From positions 8,011,474 to 8,075,473 of the forward strand of contig OY744611.1 in the NCBI GenBank assembly GCA_963556255.1: DNA of 64,000 nt, written 5' to 3'. The stretch comes from Allolobophora icterica. Its lineage: Eukaryota; Annelida; Clitellata; Crassiclitellata; Lumbricidae. The notes below the pieces were generated by a model, which saw nothing but the letters and a program-made list of their open reading frames with translations, was not told the DNA's origin and made no database searches. This document shows, in pieces, positions 54,455 through 64,000 of the stretch (its first letter is position 1; each line of letters begins with the position of its first letter). Made by a program: the position numbers and the translations under genes.

Positions 54455-54648
54455 AGTGTGATTTTCATTAACGATAACGGTGACGAAAATGTTTTCGTTA
54501 ACGAAAGCAAAATGATTTCGTTAACGATAACTAAAACTGTAACTGTAACTAAAAAATAATACTAACTGTAACTATAACTAAAATGAAAAACCATTAACTA
54601 TAACTGTTACTGTAACTAAAATAAAATCTGTAAGGAGAATCACACTGT
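54455..54648. mobile_element. Short hAT-like MITE
   Basis: CAGTGTGATTTTC at the left and its near-complement GAGAATCACACTG at the right bound 194 bp rich in TTAACGATAAC and AACTGTAACTAAAA words. CAGTG/CACTG ends suggest hAT, but no 8 bp target duplication is visible, so confidence is moderate. Confidence 0.55.
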
Positions 54649-56193
54649 AAGAGCTTCATATTCGTCCGATTGGGCAGTTTTTTGTCATTTACCTCTGGAC
54701 ATGGACATGGGGGGGGCATTCCCTCCTGGATTTTGCAAATATTTAAGAAAAATAAAAAATTTTGAAATATTATGATTGTTACAATAGTCCCATGTTGTTT
54801 AAGTGGATAAGGCGAAAAAACACTTAATTATTTAGGTAAAGTCCTTGATTATTATTTATTTTAAAAACTTTTTATTGGCCCCCTAAACAAATTTTGCCCT
54901 CTCCTCAAAATTCCTGCGGACGCCCATGCCTCTGGACCTTGGGCTTGAAGTCGCATCCATTCGAATGTGGTCGTGTGCAACTGTTGTCTGCATGCAAGAT
55001 ACCAACATGCATTGTTTCTTTTGCTGGTACTTTCGATACCATCCCCTTCATTCCATGAATTCACATTACTGCCATCAGGAAATGATCCTAGCTTCTGAAA
55101 CCCGCTTTCAATGTCAGAGAGAGTTTTGTAGCCTGAACCAGAATAGTTGCTCTCTGACAAACCTGGGCAACGTGTGTTTTCCCGTGTCACTTTCTGACAG
55201 AAAAGGCAGCGGGTTCAATCCACGGAATTTGCGCCTGGTTCAGGATCCATTGACAATAACAGAGCAATATACAGTTTAGATCAGTATGATAATGACTTAC
55301 CAAAACCACCTAAACTTCCTTCAAACAATCAATTAAAAGAAATATCAAAATCTTTCGAAATGTTCAACTTCAACCATGTCGGAAATATTAGCCGGAAGTT
55401 TCCAAAAATAGCATGAAACATTTTCATTTTCAGGAATTAGCCCAAAAAATAGCCCAAGTTAACGTAATAAACTGTGCCATAATAAGATAAAATTTCAATT
55501 GTCTCGAATGCAATTAAAAATGTGCAAGTATCTAGTTCATACTCAGATCATAAGTTACTCATAAAAAATATTCATGCTTGTAGGGGCCTACGCAGTGTTT
55601 GCACGAAGCAAGGGTTAAGTGATATTAACAAAACGCTAGGCCTATTCGTAGCCCTTGAGGAAACTACGGATCTCATGTAATGCAATGAGCATGTGTTTGT
55701 GAGATTTTTATGTTGAAATAATAAATGGACATTAGTACTTTCAGAAGGAGAAATTAGTCAACGAGGTCTAAAGAGAAAACATTCTAGTGACACTAAAGTG
55801 ACTGAGAATTTACAACAGAAACATAAGATGGCATCAATAACAGGTAATTATTTATCTATACATTCCTATAATAACATGCAATTGTTTCCTAGTTCAGAGG
55901 ATGAAACTTATTGCACGCATTTGCCCGTCTCAAGAGTTTATCGTCAAATTGAAATATATACGTATCACTAGTTTGCAAAACGCATTGCAGATAAGTAAAG
56001 AATTCCTTATCGAGCACGGAGTCTTTATTTCGTATAGGCCTACAGCTTCATATAAAAATATCAGGATTTTTATCAAAAAAGGCTTTAAAATAATTTGAAT
56101 TCTGCCTTTTAGTCGCACTTTTTCGGCCTATAAAAATAGTCATTATTATTATGTTTGGCGTCCGAGGAAGTTCTGTTCCCTCAGGCTATGAAA
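54649..56193. other. No gene recognised
   Basis: AT-rich DNA with short unsupported frames (for example 54861-55190 on the minus strand and 55901-56098 on the plus strand). No splice-bordered exon or element end stands out. Confidence 0.35.
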
Positions 56194-56500
56194 TTATGTC
56201 CGAAGACTGTGCGGTGGGTGGCTGGAACGGATCACTCGACAAGATGTGGCTGCTCGAAGATTCCCATAAAAGCGACGGCGTTGAAGCGCTGGATGCAGAC
56301 TGATAGGCGCTGGAAAATGTAACATGTAACAGGTTTCTTTTGGATTTCCCGTGCTTTGGGTTAGCTGTCGCCCCAAATCCTTAAAAAATTCTGTTCCATT
56401 GTTGTTGATGGGGCCCATGGTCTCAAAGGCCAATGGAACAAAAGAGTAGGTTGTGCTGAGCTGGCTATACTTTGTACTTTTCCGGGTGGCTGCCAATACT
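56194..56500 (-). pseudogene. Second RLE-type LINE C-terminal fragment
   Basis: The minus frame has AATRKSTKYSQLSTTYSFVPLAFETMGP (about 28 residues in two runs), FFKDLGRQLTQSTGNPKET and a basic tail. This is closely similar to residues ~290-360 of the fragment at 39421-40618 (AATRKKSKYAELSKRYSF, IAIETMGP, KELGRRLTRITEDPRET). Its upstream side is cut by a trinucleotide array, as in the first copy. Confidence 0.7.
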
Positions 56501-56504
56501 AGGC

Positions 56505-56735
<231 letters not shown>

Positions 56736-57245
56736 TTACGCACATTTTTATAGCGCGAAGAGCCACACCTAGATGCGAATCTGAGGTGGGGGTTAGTCAG
56801 TCGCTAGGTGAAGAGCAGTTAGATATCCAGGTGTTTGAAGGCCAAGGAGGCATAGTGAGTTTTGAGGCGTTTCTTGATAGAAAAAGTTCTACAACGGATA
56901 AAAAAACACTGGTAGGCCTAGTTGGTTACATTTCTTAGTGGCAGTAAAACGGAATGCACGAGAGCTCATGACATTGCTAAATCGAGACTCAGCCAAAAGA
57001 CCTATAATAAGCAAAGATCGCAGACTGCGGGGCTGGAAGTACGGAGAAACTAGTGGTTTGAGGCATAGGAGTGCTAGATGAGAGGGTTTTATAGGTCAGA
57101 CAAGCCAGTTTAAATCTGATTCTGAATTCGACAGGAAGGACTGAGGAGAGTTAGGGGTTTGAATGAGATGCACATAGCACCACGCGAGCCAAAGAACTTT
57201 GGATTCGTTGAAGCCTGTTGACTTGAAGACCTGATATGCTTGAAC
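56736..57245 (-). pseudogene. LINE-A-related 3' end
   Basis: On the minus strand, the C-terminal coding stub LQVNRLQRIQSSLARVVLC (about 57235-57175) and 3' region match LINE-A at 6000-6500 (AGTTAGATATCCAGGTGTTT and AAGGCCAAGGAGG-type blocks are shared). It ends in the (TAT)n array (ATA on its own strand), matching LINE-A's (AAT)n tail. Confidence 0.72.
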
Positions 57246-57251
57246 ACAGTC

Positions 57252-57320
<69 letters not shown>
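57246..57320. repeat. (TA)n microsatellite
   Basis: About 35 uninterrupted TA units. Confidence 0.97.
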
Positions 57321-57321
<1 letters not shown>

Positions 57322-57547
57322 ATAAGTAGGCATATATTTTATATATATATAGCCTACACACTCGGACTGTGATGAATCAGACTAACTACACCTACTTACA
57401 TGCTAGATCAAAAGACATATTGATTTTATTCTTATTCGTCTGTGGTGCCTGTTTTATTCTGTGTCCACTCCTGAGCAATTGATTGACAGTAGATCTTACC
57501 ATCTGACCCTGATCGTCATTGTTCCGGCAGTTCAAGATCGTCTAAAA

Positions 57548-57867
57548 CAGTGTTTCCCAAAGTGGGTTCCGCGGACCCTAGGGTTCCTTGAGGGGAAGAC
57601 AAGGGTTCCGTGAAGCAATTGGATAAGTGTTGTTTGAATGTGCTGTTACACTATAAATCAGACTCCGAGGTGTAGACAAGGTTTCCGTGGAAAAATTTAA
57701 TTTAAAATAATTTTTCTTATTTAATTTTTATCAATTAGAACTGTACTTAGGCTACCATGATCACTGTTTTAAAATGTTGTACCAGAACAAGTTGTGTTTA
57801 GGTCGGGGTTCCGTCAAAAATTTCTAGTCATAAGGGTTCCATGGCCAAAAAAGATTGGGAAACACTG
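57548..57867. mobile_element. hAT MITE, 320 bp, with 8-bp target duplication
   Basis: Starts CAGTGTTTCCCAAAGTGGG and ends TTGGGAAACACTG, flanked by GTCTAAAA at 57540-57547 and 57868-57875. The interior has repeated GGGTTCCGTG/GGGTTCC words and no coding capacity. CAGTG ends and an 8 bp duplication are diagnostic of hAT. Confidence 0.92.
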
Positions 57868-57875
57868 GTCTAAAA

Positions 57876-58244
57876 GATTACTTCGTTCAGCTGTACTTTG
57901 CATAACATCTGCAAAGAGCTTCTGCTTGTAATATATACCACTAAATTTCTACCTTATTCCGTTCAATTCTCCGCCCTCCTATCTTCATCGTCTTCAAAGA
58001 AACCTTCTTTAACATCTCTTTAACCCTCTGGTCTCTCTGGCAACAAACAGTGCAGTGCACAGGAAGTGACAGGATCAGAAACTCACACAAACACGCGCGC
58101 ACCCACAAGCACACGACTGAACGTGCAGAGCTCAGTAAACGTAATTTTAGATCATATCGAGCTGTCACTTTTCGATTTTACGCTGCCAATCCTGAAATTA
58201 ACAGGAAAATGTTGGCGCATCATCGCTGTAACGTGTCTGTATAT
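57876..58244. other. No gene recognised
   Basis: Short overlapping frames on both strands, none with a recognisable domain. Confidence 0.35.
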
Positions 58245-60013
58245 AAGGGAAAGGCTTGTATTATGGGCCGCCGTGTAATATGGGCCACGGCTATTTTTCC
58301 CACTTATCATGTCTGCTAAGAGCTCTTACCGTGCGAAACGATCCGCCTACTAATTTCAACTTTATGTTTTGAATGTGAGCCGTTGGTTATAGCAAAGATA
58401 TTTGGTTATAGCGTCTGCGCGAACGCTAACAATTTTAGGTTTTGATACATATTTCTGATTAAATTGGTTGAAATTCAACAGCTGTTGTGTAGCTTAGGAT
58501 CTCAGCTGTGCTATGCCGTGTTGTTTCAGAAGGTAGGCAATTTATTTATCAAATAAAAACATAACTTTGTTGGGTCTATAATATATTCGTCGGTCAGGCT
58601 ATAAATCGATTTCTCCGAAGCATACCATGTTTGTAATATGGACCTGTGATGGAATGTGTAACATGAGCCAGCCCATATTACACATACCATCACAGGCCAA
58701 TGTATTATGGCCCGTGTAATATGGGCCAGCCCATATTACACGGGCCATAATACATGATAATTGTAGCTGATTTTACAAGTGCAGTTTGTTTCATTTTATT
58801 TTTGTTTTACAAATTTGCACACTCTTTACAAGCAGTTTCAATATGGATGTTGTGACAAAGACTACAACTACCAAAACAATCATATCAAAATCAACCTTGC
58901 TAAAGAAGTTGACCAAAATAAAATCAAAATCAAAACAGAATACAAGTTTAAAGGAGACATCGAAAACGACCAGAGCATTCCTGATCTCAAAGGGACTTTG
59001 TGGAAAGTGGTCTGAAGAGAAAGTTGAACAGAAGAAAACAAAAAACAACTCAACTCTTGTCAAAGACGGAAAGGGTTCCAGAACAGTGATAAACAGAAAA
59101 CAAAGGCAGGGTTTCAGAGAGACCCAGGGCTTTTTTCAGCCGGAACGGCGTTCCGGGACCTTTTTTCAGCTACTAAAAATATTTTTTATATTTTAATAAT
59201 AAAAACAAAAATTTTTTTATTTTAATTTAATTTCAGTGTTTTGAACTGTTTTCAGTGTTTATTCAGATCCCTACCAACACCCAATCCCGTTTTTCTCGTG
59301 ATTTTAGCCCGCCCATAAATGTTGCGTTCCGGAACCTATTGTTCCGTTCTGGAATCTTTTTTTTTCTAGAAAAAAGCACTGGAGAGACCTAAAGCCATAT
59401 TGACAGCCAAAAATATAAAAAATTTATAAGAAACCAAAGGTTCAAAAAGTAAGTGAAGAAGAAACATTTTGCGGTGTGGGTAAGGAGTCAAACGAAGAGA
59501 ACTGGGTGCAGTGTACAACATGTCAACGCTGGTCGCATGAAGACTGCAAATTTAAGCCATCCTAAGTTTTACTTCGATGACAATTGCCAGCCTTTGTCTA
59601 AAACTTCTGACATAACTTTAATACTAGTCAACAGCTCGGAAACGTTGCAAATTGCATGAACTGAGAATCTCAAGCTCTGAAATATGATAATTGCCTTAAA
59701 ACTTTAATCATTTTCATGTTTTGTTGCAAAATCAGGCAGTTGTGTAAAATGTGTAACAGTAGGCCTATTGTTTTATCTCCACAATGGTAGCCTATATTAC
59801 ACAACTTTTGGAATTTTAAAAATAATTATTTAAAAATTTATTTACATGGATTAAGCAATCATTCCTTTACATTTGGTTAGAACTCATGCCAAGTAATGCA
59901 TGGAATAAACAAACTACACACTAATACAGGAGCGGTCGGCTGCACGCTCCTGTATACTAGGCCTATATAATCTCACAATTTGTTAGGTGACCCATAATAC
60001 AAGCCTTTCCCCT
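58245..60013 (+). mobile_element. Pogo-like element with 23-bp terminal repeats and PHD remnant
   Basis: AAAGGCTTGTATTATGGG near 58250-58267 recurs inverted at 59991-60008, extending to 22 of 23 matching bases, with TA outside both, as expected for Tc1/mariner/pogo elements. TGTAATATGGGCC words recur near 58273, 58636, 58680 and 58700-58755, forming subterminal repeats. Coding remnants: a Lys/Thr-rich stretch (58850-59080) and, at 59460-59575, EETFCGVG...WVQCTTCQRWSHEDCKF, the start of a PHD finger like that at 36.8 kb. The DDE domain is absent inside. Confidence 0.6.
58700..58755. repeat. Perfect 56-bp palindrome (27-bp arms, 2-bp centre)
   Basis: The left arm 58700-58726 (starting ATGTATTATGGCCCGTG) is the exact reverse complement of 58729-58755. 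It is made of the same TGTAATATGGGCC words as the pogo-like element around it, joined head to head. Confidence 0.95.
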
Positions 60014-60039
60014 AATTATGAGCAATTTTCCAAGCATAG

Positions 60040-60400
60040 TTCCATTTCAAATCCAGTGCCAAGTGTCTCTGATAATCACAAAAATCATTTAACTATCGAA
60101 GGAATTAGCTTGACCAAGAAGAAAGGGTCACCTGGTCACCTTGCCTCAACACTGCAGCCAAAAGTTGCAGCCACTTGATCGAAGTGCGTTTGAACCTCTG
60201 AAGAAATACTATAACGTCAGTAGCGATTATTGGATGCTCAAAAATCTAGGAAGAACACAGCATTTTTGCTGGACATACTCAGTCTCGCCTTGCTTGTCTG
60301 GAAAAGGTTCTGCGGTCGGCTGCACCTTTGGTTGGTGGCATCTCCAGGTTTGGCCACGTCTCAGGGTTTATACACGATTTTCTCCACTGGGTTCCTGTTC
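60040..60400 (+). pseudogene. Pogo/Tigger DDE_1 transposase fragment
   Basis: The plus-strand frames give DNHKNHLTIEGISLTKKKG (60080-60130) and, after a frameshift, PQHCSQKLQPLDRSAFEPLK and YYNVSSDYWM (60141-60240). This is the C-terminal half of a DDE_1 transposase, where DNH carries a catalytic Asp and HCSQKLQPLD is conserved. A further shifted segment resembles the following helix. It lies just outside the terminal repeats at 58245-60013, so it belongs to another copy or a longer nested one. Confidence 0.65.
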
Positions 60401-60790
60401 AGCATCGTATTCTTTGCAGCGTTTACTCAATAGCTTGGCATTGCATCCTAAAGCGGGCCTGTTTTTCATATTTGAATTACATAGGTAAGTGCAAAATTTG
60501 GTTTGCATTGATTAAATTTGTTGATTGCTTATCTTCTCTGGAAACCTATTTTGATATCTTCGAATTGAATATGATCTGTTACAGTCTATTAAATATGATT
60601 AGAAAAGGATCAGTTGTTTGACCCAATGCTCCACGTGCACTGTCCCAATGCTTCCATGGTTGCCAGCATTGGGAAGTTTTTACAGTGAGGGAAATACTAA
60701 TTTTTATGGTTTATTGTTGCAATAATATTGCAGTATAACCATAATTATTCGATTCATAAAACGCTGATGTTTCCGAAAATGAAAATAAAA
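60401..60790. other. No gene recognised
   Basis: AT-rich DNA with no supported frame. CAATGCTTCCATGGTTGCCAGCATTGG (60645-60671) is a short imperfect inverted repeat. Confidence 0.35.
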
Positions 60791-60794
60791 TATA

Positions 60795-60955
60795 CGCGTC
60801 TCAGTGGTAAGTTCGGCGCCTTGTGATCGGAGGGTTGCAGGTTCGAATCCCTCTCTAGCCGCTGCGTAGGGACCTTGGGCAAGTCCTTCACTCGCAATTG
60901 CTCGTGGCGCTTATTACTCAAGCTTTAAAGTTTAAACAACGCCTATAAGAAAAAT
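60795..60955 (+). mobile_element. tRNA-derived SINE (family 1), plus strand, truncated
   Basis: A box GTCTCAGTGGTAAG (60798-60811) and B box GGTTCGAATCC (60840-60850), then CCGCTGCGTAGGGACCTTGG and CTCGCAATTGCTCGTGGCGC, as in the copy at 8638-8880. Similarity ends near 60915, so the 3' half is missing or diverged. Confidence 0.75.
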
Positions 60956-61700
60956 ATTATTTTCGACTATATTGATAAAGGATGAGAAGATAATAATTAA
61001 GAAACGTCTGAGGAGAAGCGCCGGAGACAGAATTACTCCATGAGATCTAGACAGCATAGACGAATTCGCGGGGATGCAGATAGCTAAAGAATATTTCGCT
61101 GTTATCTCCTGTTTTTCGGTGGGCTTGGATGGCGGCCAAGACGACCTCACCATATGGCAGCGTCTTTTTAAGTGGATGACAACATCGGTCGAGAAATGTA
61201 AGTCTAAGTAAATGTGCTTCTGGAATTCTGCCTCAATTCCAGAAGTGAAAGAATGGATCTACGGGGAAAAGTTTTATAGCTCTGAACAAGGATGGATTCA
61301 CAGTGGGATGCACAATGTATTATACATGGCGCAGTAGCAAGGCTATTTCATGAGCTCGCCTACTCAGTTTAAGACTGACAGTTATGGAGGCGCTGAGATA
61401 GATTCTGATGCGATAATAACTTGATTGACCACAATGCCTGGTGTAGCCAAGATATTCCAATGCCTTCAAAATTTGCGCATGGATTCGCTTAGGCAAGGCA
61501 GTGTCCAGAGATATTCCATGGCCCCACAATTTTGCTGACGCTGCCTATTCCAGCCGTCTGATACTGTTGTGTAGCTTCAGCAACATACGACCGCAGAGGT
61601 ACCACGGAAATTAGTCCTTTGGGCTTTTAGAATTCTGCCTCATATTGCAACCGCTTCTGAGGTTAGATATAGGCCAACGCTTTGGATACCTGGATGACCT
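60956..61700. other. No gene recognised
   Basis: GGAATTCTGCCTCAATTCC (61226) and TAGAATTCTGCCTCATATTG (61629) hint at a repeated word, but no element or gene could be defined. Confidence 0.3.
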
Positions 61701-61708
61701 GACATTTA

Positions 61709-61985
61709 ATGATGGCAAGGAGACAGCAGGAAACCAAAAACCGCATCCAATTCGAGATTGCCTTTAATAATATCCAGGTATCGATCGATCTGAAAGCACA
61801 AGGAATGGATATGAGAGACGCTATGGATAAGATCAGAGACAGAGAGACTTGGAGACGTCTGGTCGAAGCCTCATCGTCGGTGTATACCTGACGGAGGAGA
61901 AAACAGAGACAGATCGATCGACTGAATGGCTGGCTGACTTTCAAATGGTGCTTTAGAAATTTGGGGGTTACGATGACGATTACAT
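61709..61985 (+). pseudogene. LINE 3' end with GATTAC-type tail
   Basis: The last ~35 codons read GMDMRDAMDKIRDRETWRRLV then stop, like the C-terminus of some LINE reverse transcriptases. The following CAAATGGTGCTTTAGAAATTT and GTTACGATGACGATTAC match the end of the scrambled LINE at 36165-36215, so both share a 3' end type. Confidence 0.55.
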
Positions 61986-62199
61986 CTCCAGGGGCGTCTA
62001 CACCATAGAAACCTTGGAGCAAATGCTCCATCCAAGAAATAGGGGGAGATCTGTCAGTGTGTGCCACCATTTTAGGGGGGAGGAAGGGGAAGGGGAAGAA
62101 GAGGGAAAAGGAAGTTGTTCCAATGACTTAGGAGGATAGACGCCCCTGTATATCTCAAAATTATCTTAAAACTATTTGCTGACTGATGAACTTTGATGC

Positions 62200-62525
62200 T
62201 GTTACATAACTTTAAGTTTCATTTTCATAACTTCAATTACCATGTATATAAACTTTTTGAGAAGCAGCAATGAGTGTTAGCGACTTCATTATTCTCAGCT
62301 TCGGTGTGTAGCGGCCGATGGGGATCCTTCTCCCTCGTCGTCTGATCTGCCCACTTACAGTGTTTCGTAAGCGTATTCATTATAGCTGAGTTCGCAAGGG
62401 GATGCAAGTTGATCAGAAACCTGGAAAGAAATTCCTGTTCTGGCAGGGATATGAACACCAAACCTCTCAATTGTGAGTTAAGCATGCTATGCACTAGCCT
62501 GATGCGTGATCCATGATACGTCATA
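62200..62525 (-). mobile_element. tRNA-derived SINE (family 2), minus strand
   Basis: The minus strand matches 41840-42130 over AGCTATAATGA-x-x-ACGCTTACG and GGGCAGATCAGACG-type blocks and the shared CGCTAACACTCAT segment. Its head region (62525-62440) is more diverged and has only a weak B box (GTGTTCATATCCC). Confidence 0.6.
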
Positions 62526-62529
62526 ATTG

Positions 62530-62755
62530 TCAGGATTATGCATTACGCCGATTAAGCCATCCGTCTACTCACTGCGCCCCAGGGCACACAATAGAATTTT
62601 ACCTAATGCTGACTCTTTAGCTCGTAAAACCTTTGTCATTCGAATGTTATATGCTTAAATTAATATTATGAACTATGTACACCAAAATGCGGTTAGCAGT
62701 TGGTTTTGAATAAAGGATATACTTACTTACTTACTTACTTACTTAGTGGCGTGTC
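62530..62755 (+). pseudogene. LINE 3' end with (CTTA)n tail, plus strand
   Basis: Over ~190 bp it is the reverse complement of 4690-4870, covering the last coding codons (LRPRAHNR/IIPNADSLARKSF region, diverged) and the 3' UTR, ending in (CTTA)n at 62730-62753. Together the two copies define the terminus. Confidence 0.85.
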
Positions 62756-62972
62756 AAGGTTTTTCGTTTGTGTTATAATTTCAGACAGAATAAAATTGCG
62801 GTCAATTCAACACTTTGACTCCAAACAGATGAGATACAACGAGAGAATCGAACTGGAACATATTTTAAAGAGCAGAGGACTGGTTGACTCTCTTTATGCA
62901 GCAGCTCTTCCGTTTAAAAGAGGAGATCAAATGGAGTCCATTCCTCCTGCAAACATTGGGTGACTATATTTT
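62756..62972 (+). CDS. Exon-like 3'-terminal coding segment (unidentified)
   Basis: A frame with RSIQHFDSKQMRYNERIELEH and RGLVDSLYAAALPFKRGDQ ends at TGA 62961-62963. A TTTCAG acceptor-like site lies at 62778-62783. No family recognised. HFDSK is echoed in the exon-like segment at 63260-63338, so the two may derive from one repeated gene. Could be a terminal exon or a fragment. Confidence 0.3.
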
Positions 62973-63138
62973 ATATAGGACACAATATTAGCGAGTTTCG
63001 TTCAGTCGGCAATTCGCTCCTTTAATACAAAACACAATGAGAGTTCTCTAAACGCCAATACATACTTTGTAATAATGGTAATGTGTAATTGTGTAATTGA
63101 GGAATAGTGTTAAATGTGCTTTCTATGTCGTATCCCAG

Positions 63139-63338
63139 CTTCAGCCGACGTACTCTTCAACTCCATGACACGTCTATATGAAAAATATTTAGAGAAAATG
63201 CTGAAAAAGACGAGAGATAATTTAATCGAGAAATGCATTGCTTAATGCTTCTTTACAGTGAGATCATCGAATGGTGGATGGTGAAACATTTCGACAGCAA
63301 AAGGATCGGATTCATACTAAGAAATCGCGTTGTCGTAG
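63139..63338 (+). CDS. Exon-like segments with splice sites (unidentified gene)
   Basis: After TATCCCAG (63138) a frame reads SADVLFNSMTRLYEKYLEKM and KKTRDNLIEKCIA to TAA at 63243. Just after, CTTTACAG precedes a frame EIIEWWMVKHFDSKRIGF...NRVVVG that ends at G|GTAAGT (63338/63339), an excellent 5' splice site. The second frame shares HFDSK with 62810-62830. Two alternative or successive exons of an unidentified gene are possible. No domain is recognised. Confidence 0.35.
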
Positions 63339-63344
63339 GTAAGT

Positions 63345-63750
63345 GCCTGAGGTGGTTATCATCATCATCATCTGTACCATTTCCACAACGTTTAGCCAGC
63401 CGTCTCGACTCTGGGCTCTTCTCTAGGCCATGTGAAACTCAAATTCAGTGGATTCAGGTCGGCATCCACTGTTCCTGTCCATACGTGGCGAGTGCGACCA
63501 TAGGTCTTTTCCAACTTTTCGAAGGGTCGAAAATCATTGCTCACAAGGCCCTGACGTGTTTCTGATAACTTTCGCAGTGCGCGATTTGTCCAAACAGCCG
63601 GAGTCTACCAGCTTCAATCATCTCGGAGATGTGCATCCGTGTTCGTGACATGCGCTGTTTAGGTAATGCGCAGTATTTCTGAGGCCCCACACCAGGAAGG
63701 CATCGAACTTCGTCTCAAGATCCTGGGTAAGCATTCAGGTCTCAAGGACG
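63345..63750 (-). pseudogene. LINE reverse transcriptase C-terminal fragment
   Basis: The minus strand encodes CLPGVGPQKYCALPKQRMSR, HISEMIEAGRLRLFGQIARC and a following basic segment with frame changes. The GRLRLFGQIARC pattern is the usual helix near the end of RTE/R4-like or related LINE proteins. It abuts the (TA)n tract. Confidence 0.55.
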
Positions 63751-63769
63751 GGCACTGCGCAGTATATAT

Positions 63770-63771
<2 letters not shown>

Positions 63772-63848
<77 letters not shown>
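63772..63848. repeat. (TA)n microsatellite
   Basis: About 35 TA units, starting from TATATTATATTATA. The last ~150 bases of the window after it show no gene. Confidence 0.97.
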
Positions 63849-63849
<1 letters not shown>

Positions 63850-64000
63850 TAAGCAGGCGGAGTTTAATCATTAACCGGATGATGATGTTCAATATTCCTC
63901 GTTGACGACTGCTCATGCAATCCCTGGCGATGGCTATGCGCCAACTTACTTCGGGTTCACTGTTATCATCATTCTCGATATGTGAACCGAGGTAGAGAAG

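Overview
This 64 kb window reads as metazoan (eukaryotic) genomic DNA that is almost entirely mobile elements. There are no operons or bacterial-type gene packing. It carries APE-type and restriction-like-endonuclease LINEs, tRNA-derived SINEs, hAT, piggyBac, pogo and Helitron remnants, long trinucleotide microsatellites and exon-like segments with GT/AG borders. Frequent AGGCCTA motifs and a LINE with a 2A-like NPGP motif suggest a marine invertebrate, perhaps a deuterostome such as an echinoderm, hemichordate or cephalochordate. That taxonomic guess is weak.

The centrepiece is a 19.57 kb endogenous Maverick/Polinton (adintovirus-like) DNA virus at 7366-26932. It has terminal inverted repeats (7366-7920 and 26690-26932) and a CTTGG target duplication, and it sits inside the reverse transcriptase gene of an older minus-strand LINE. 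Most of the expected gene set can be recognised. On the minus strand lie protein-primed PolB, packaging ATPase, a coiled-coil virion protein, penton-like minor capsid protein, a basic protein, major capsid protein, an LTxxQ-type hydrophobic protein, adenain-like protease, a long repetitive fibre and a glycine-rich hydrophobic protein. On the plus strand lie a phospholipase-A2-like gene fused by deletion to a retroviral-type integrase, an acidic protein and a small zinc-ribbon ORF. Nearly every long gene has stops or frameshifts, and the integrase catalytic Glu codon is now a stop, so this is a dead fossil. It was later hit by a SINE, a tandem pair of Helitrons, a LINE 3' end and a TTAA-flanked piggyBac-type MITE.

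Layout: 1-5.9 kb holds a pogo-like remnant, a symmetric phase-1 exon, a possible SINE and a LINE 3' fragment. 5.9-31.2 kb is the host LINE, split by the Maverick and by a 1.35 kb hAT element. 31.9-32.5 kb is a minisatellite. 34.1-36.2 kb is a scrambled LINE. 36.8-37.9 kb is a pogo-type transposase tail with a PHD finger. 38.4-44.5 kb is a dense mosaic: SINEs, an RLE-type LINE fragment, a 228 bp inverted repeat pair, a foldback MITE and compound microsatellites. 45.8-49.57 kb is an apparently intact LINE with an uninterrupted ORF of about 1,080 codons (PHD-like finger, APE endonuclease, reverse transcriptase). 49.6-64 kb is further decayed elements, including a piggyBac transposase, two short MITEs, a perfect 56 bp palindrome inside a pogo-like element, LINE and SINE fragments, and two or three exon-like segments.
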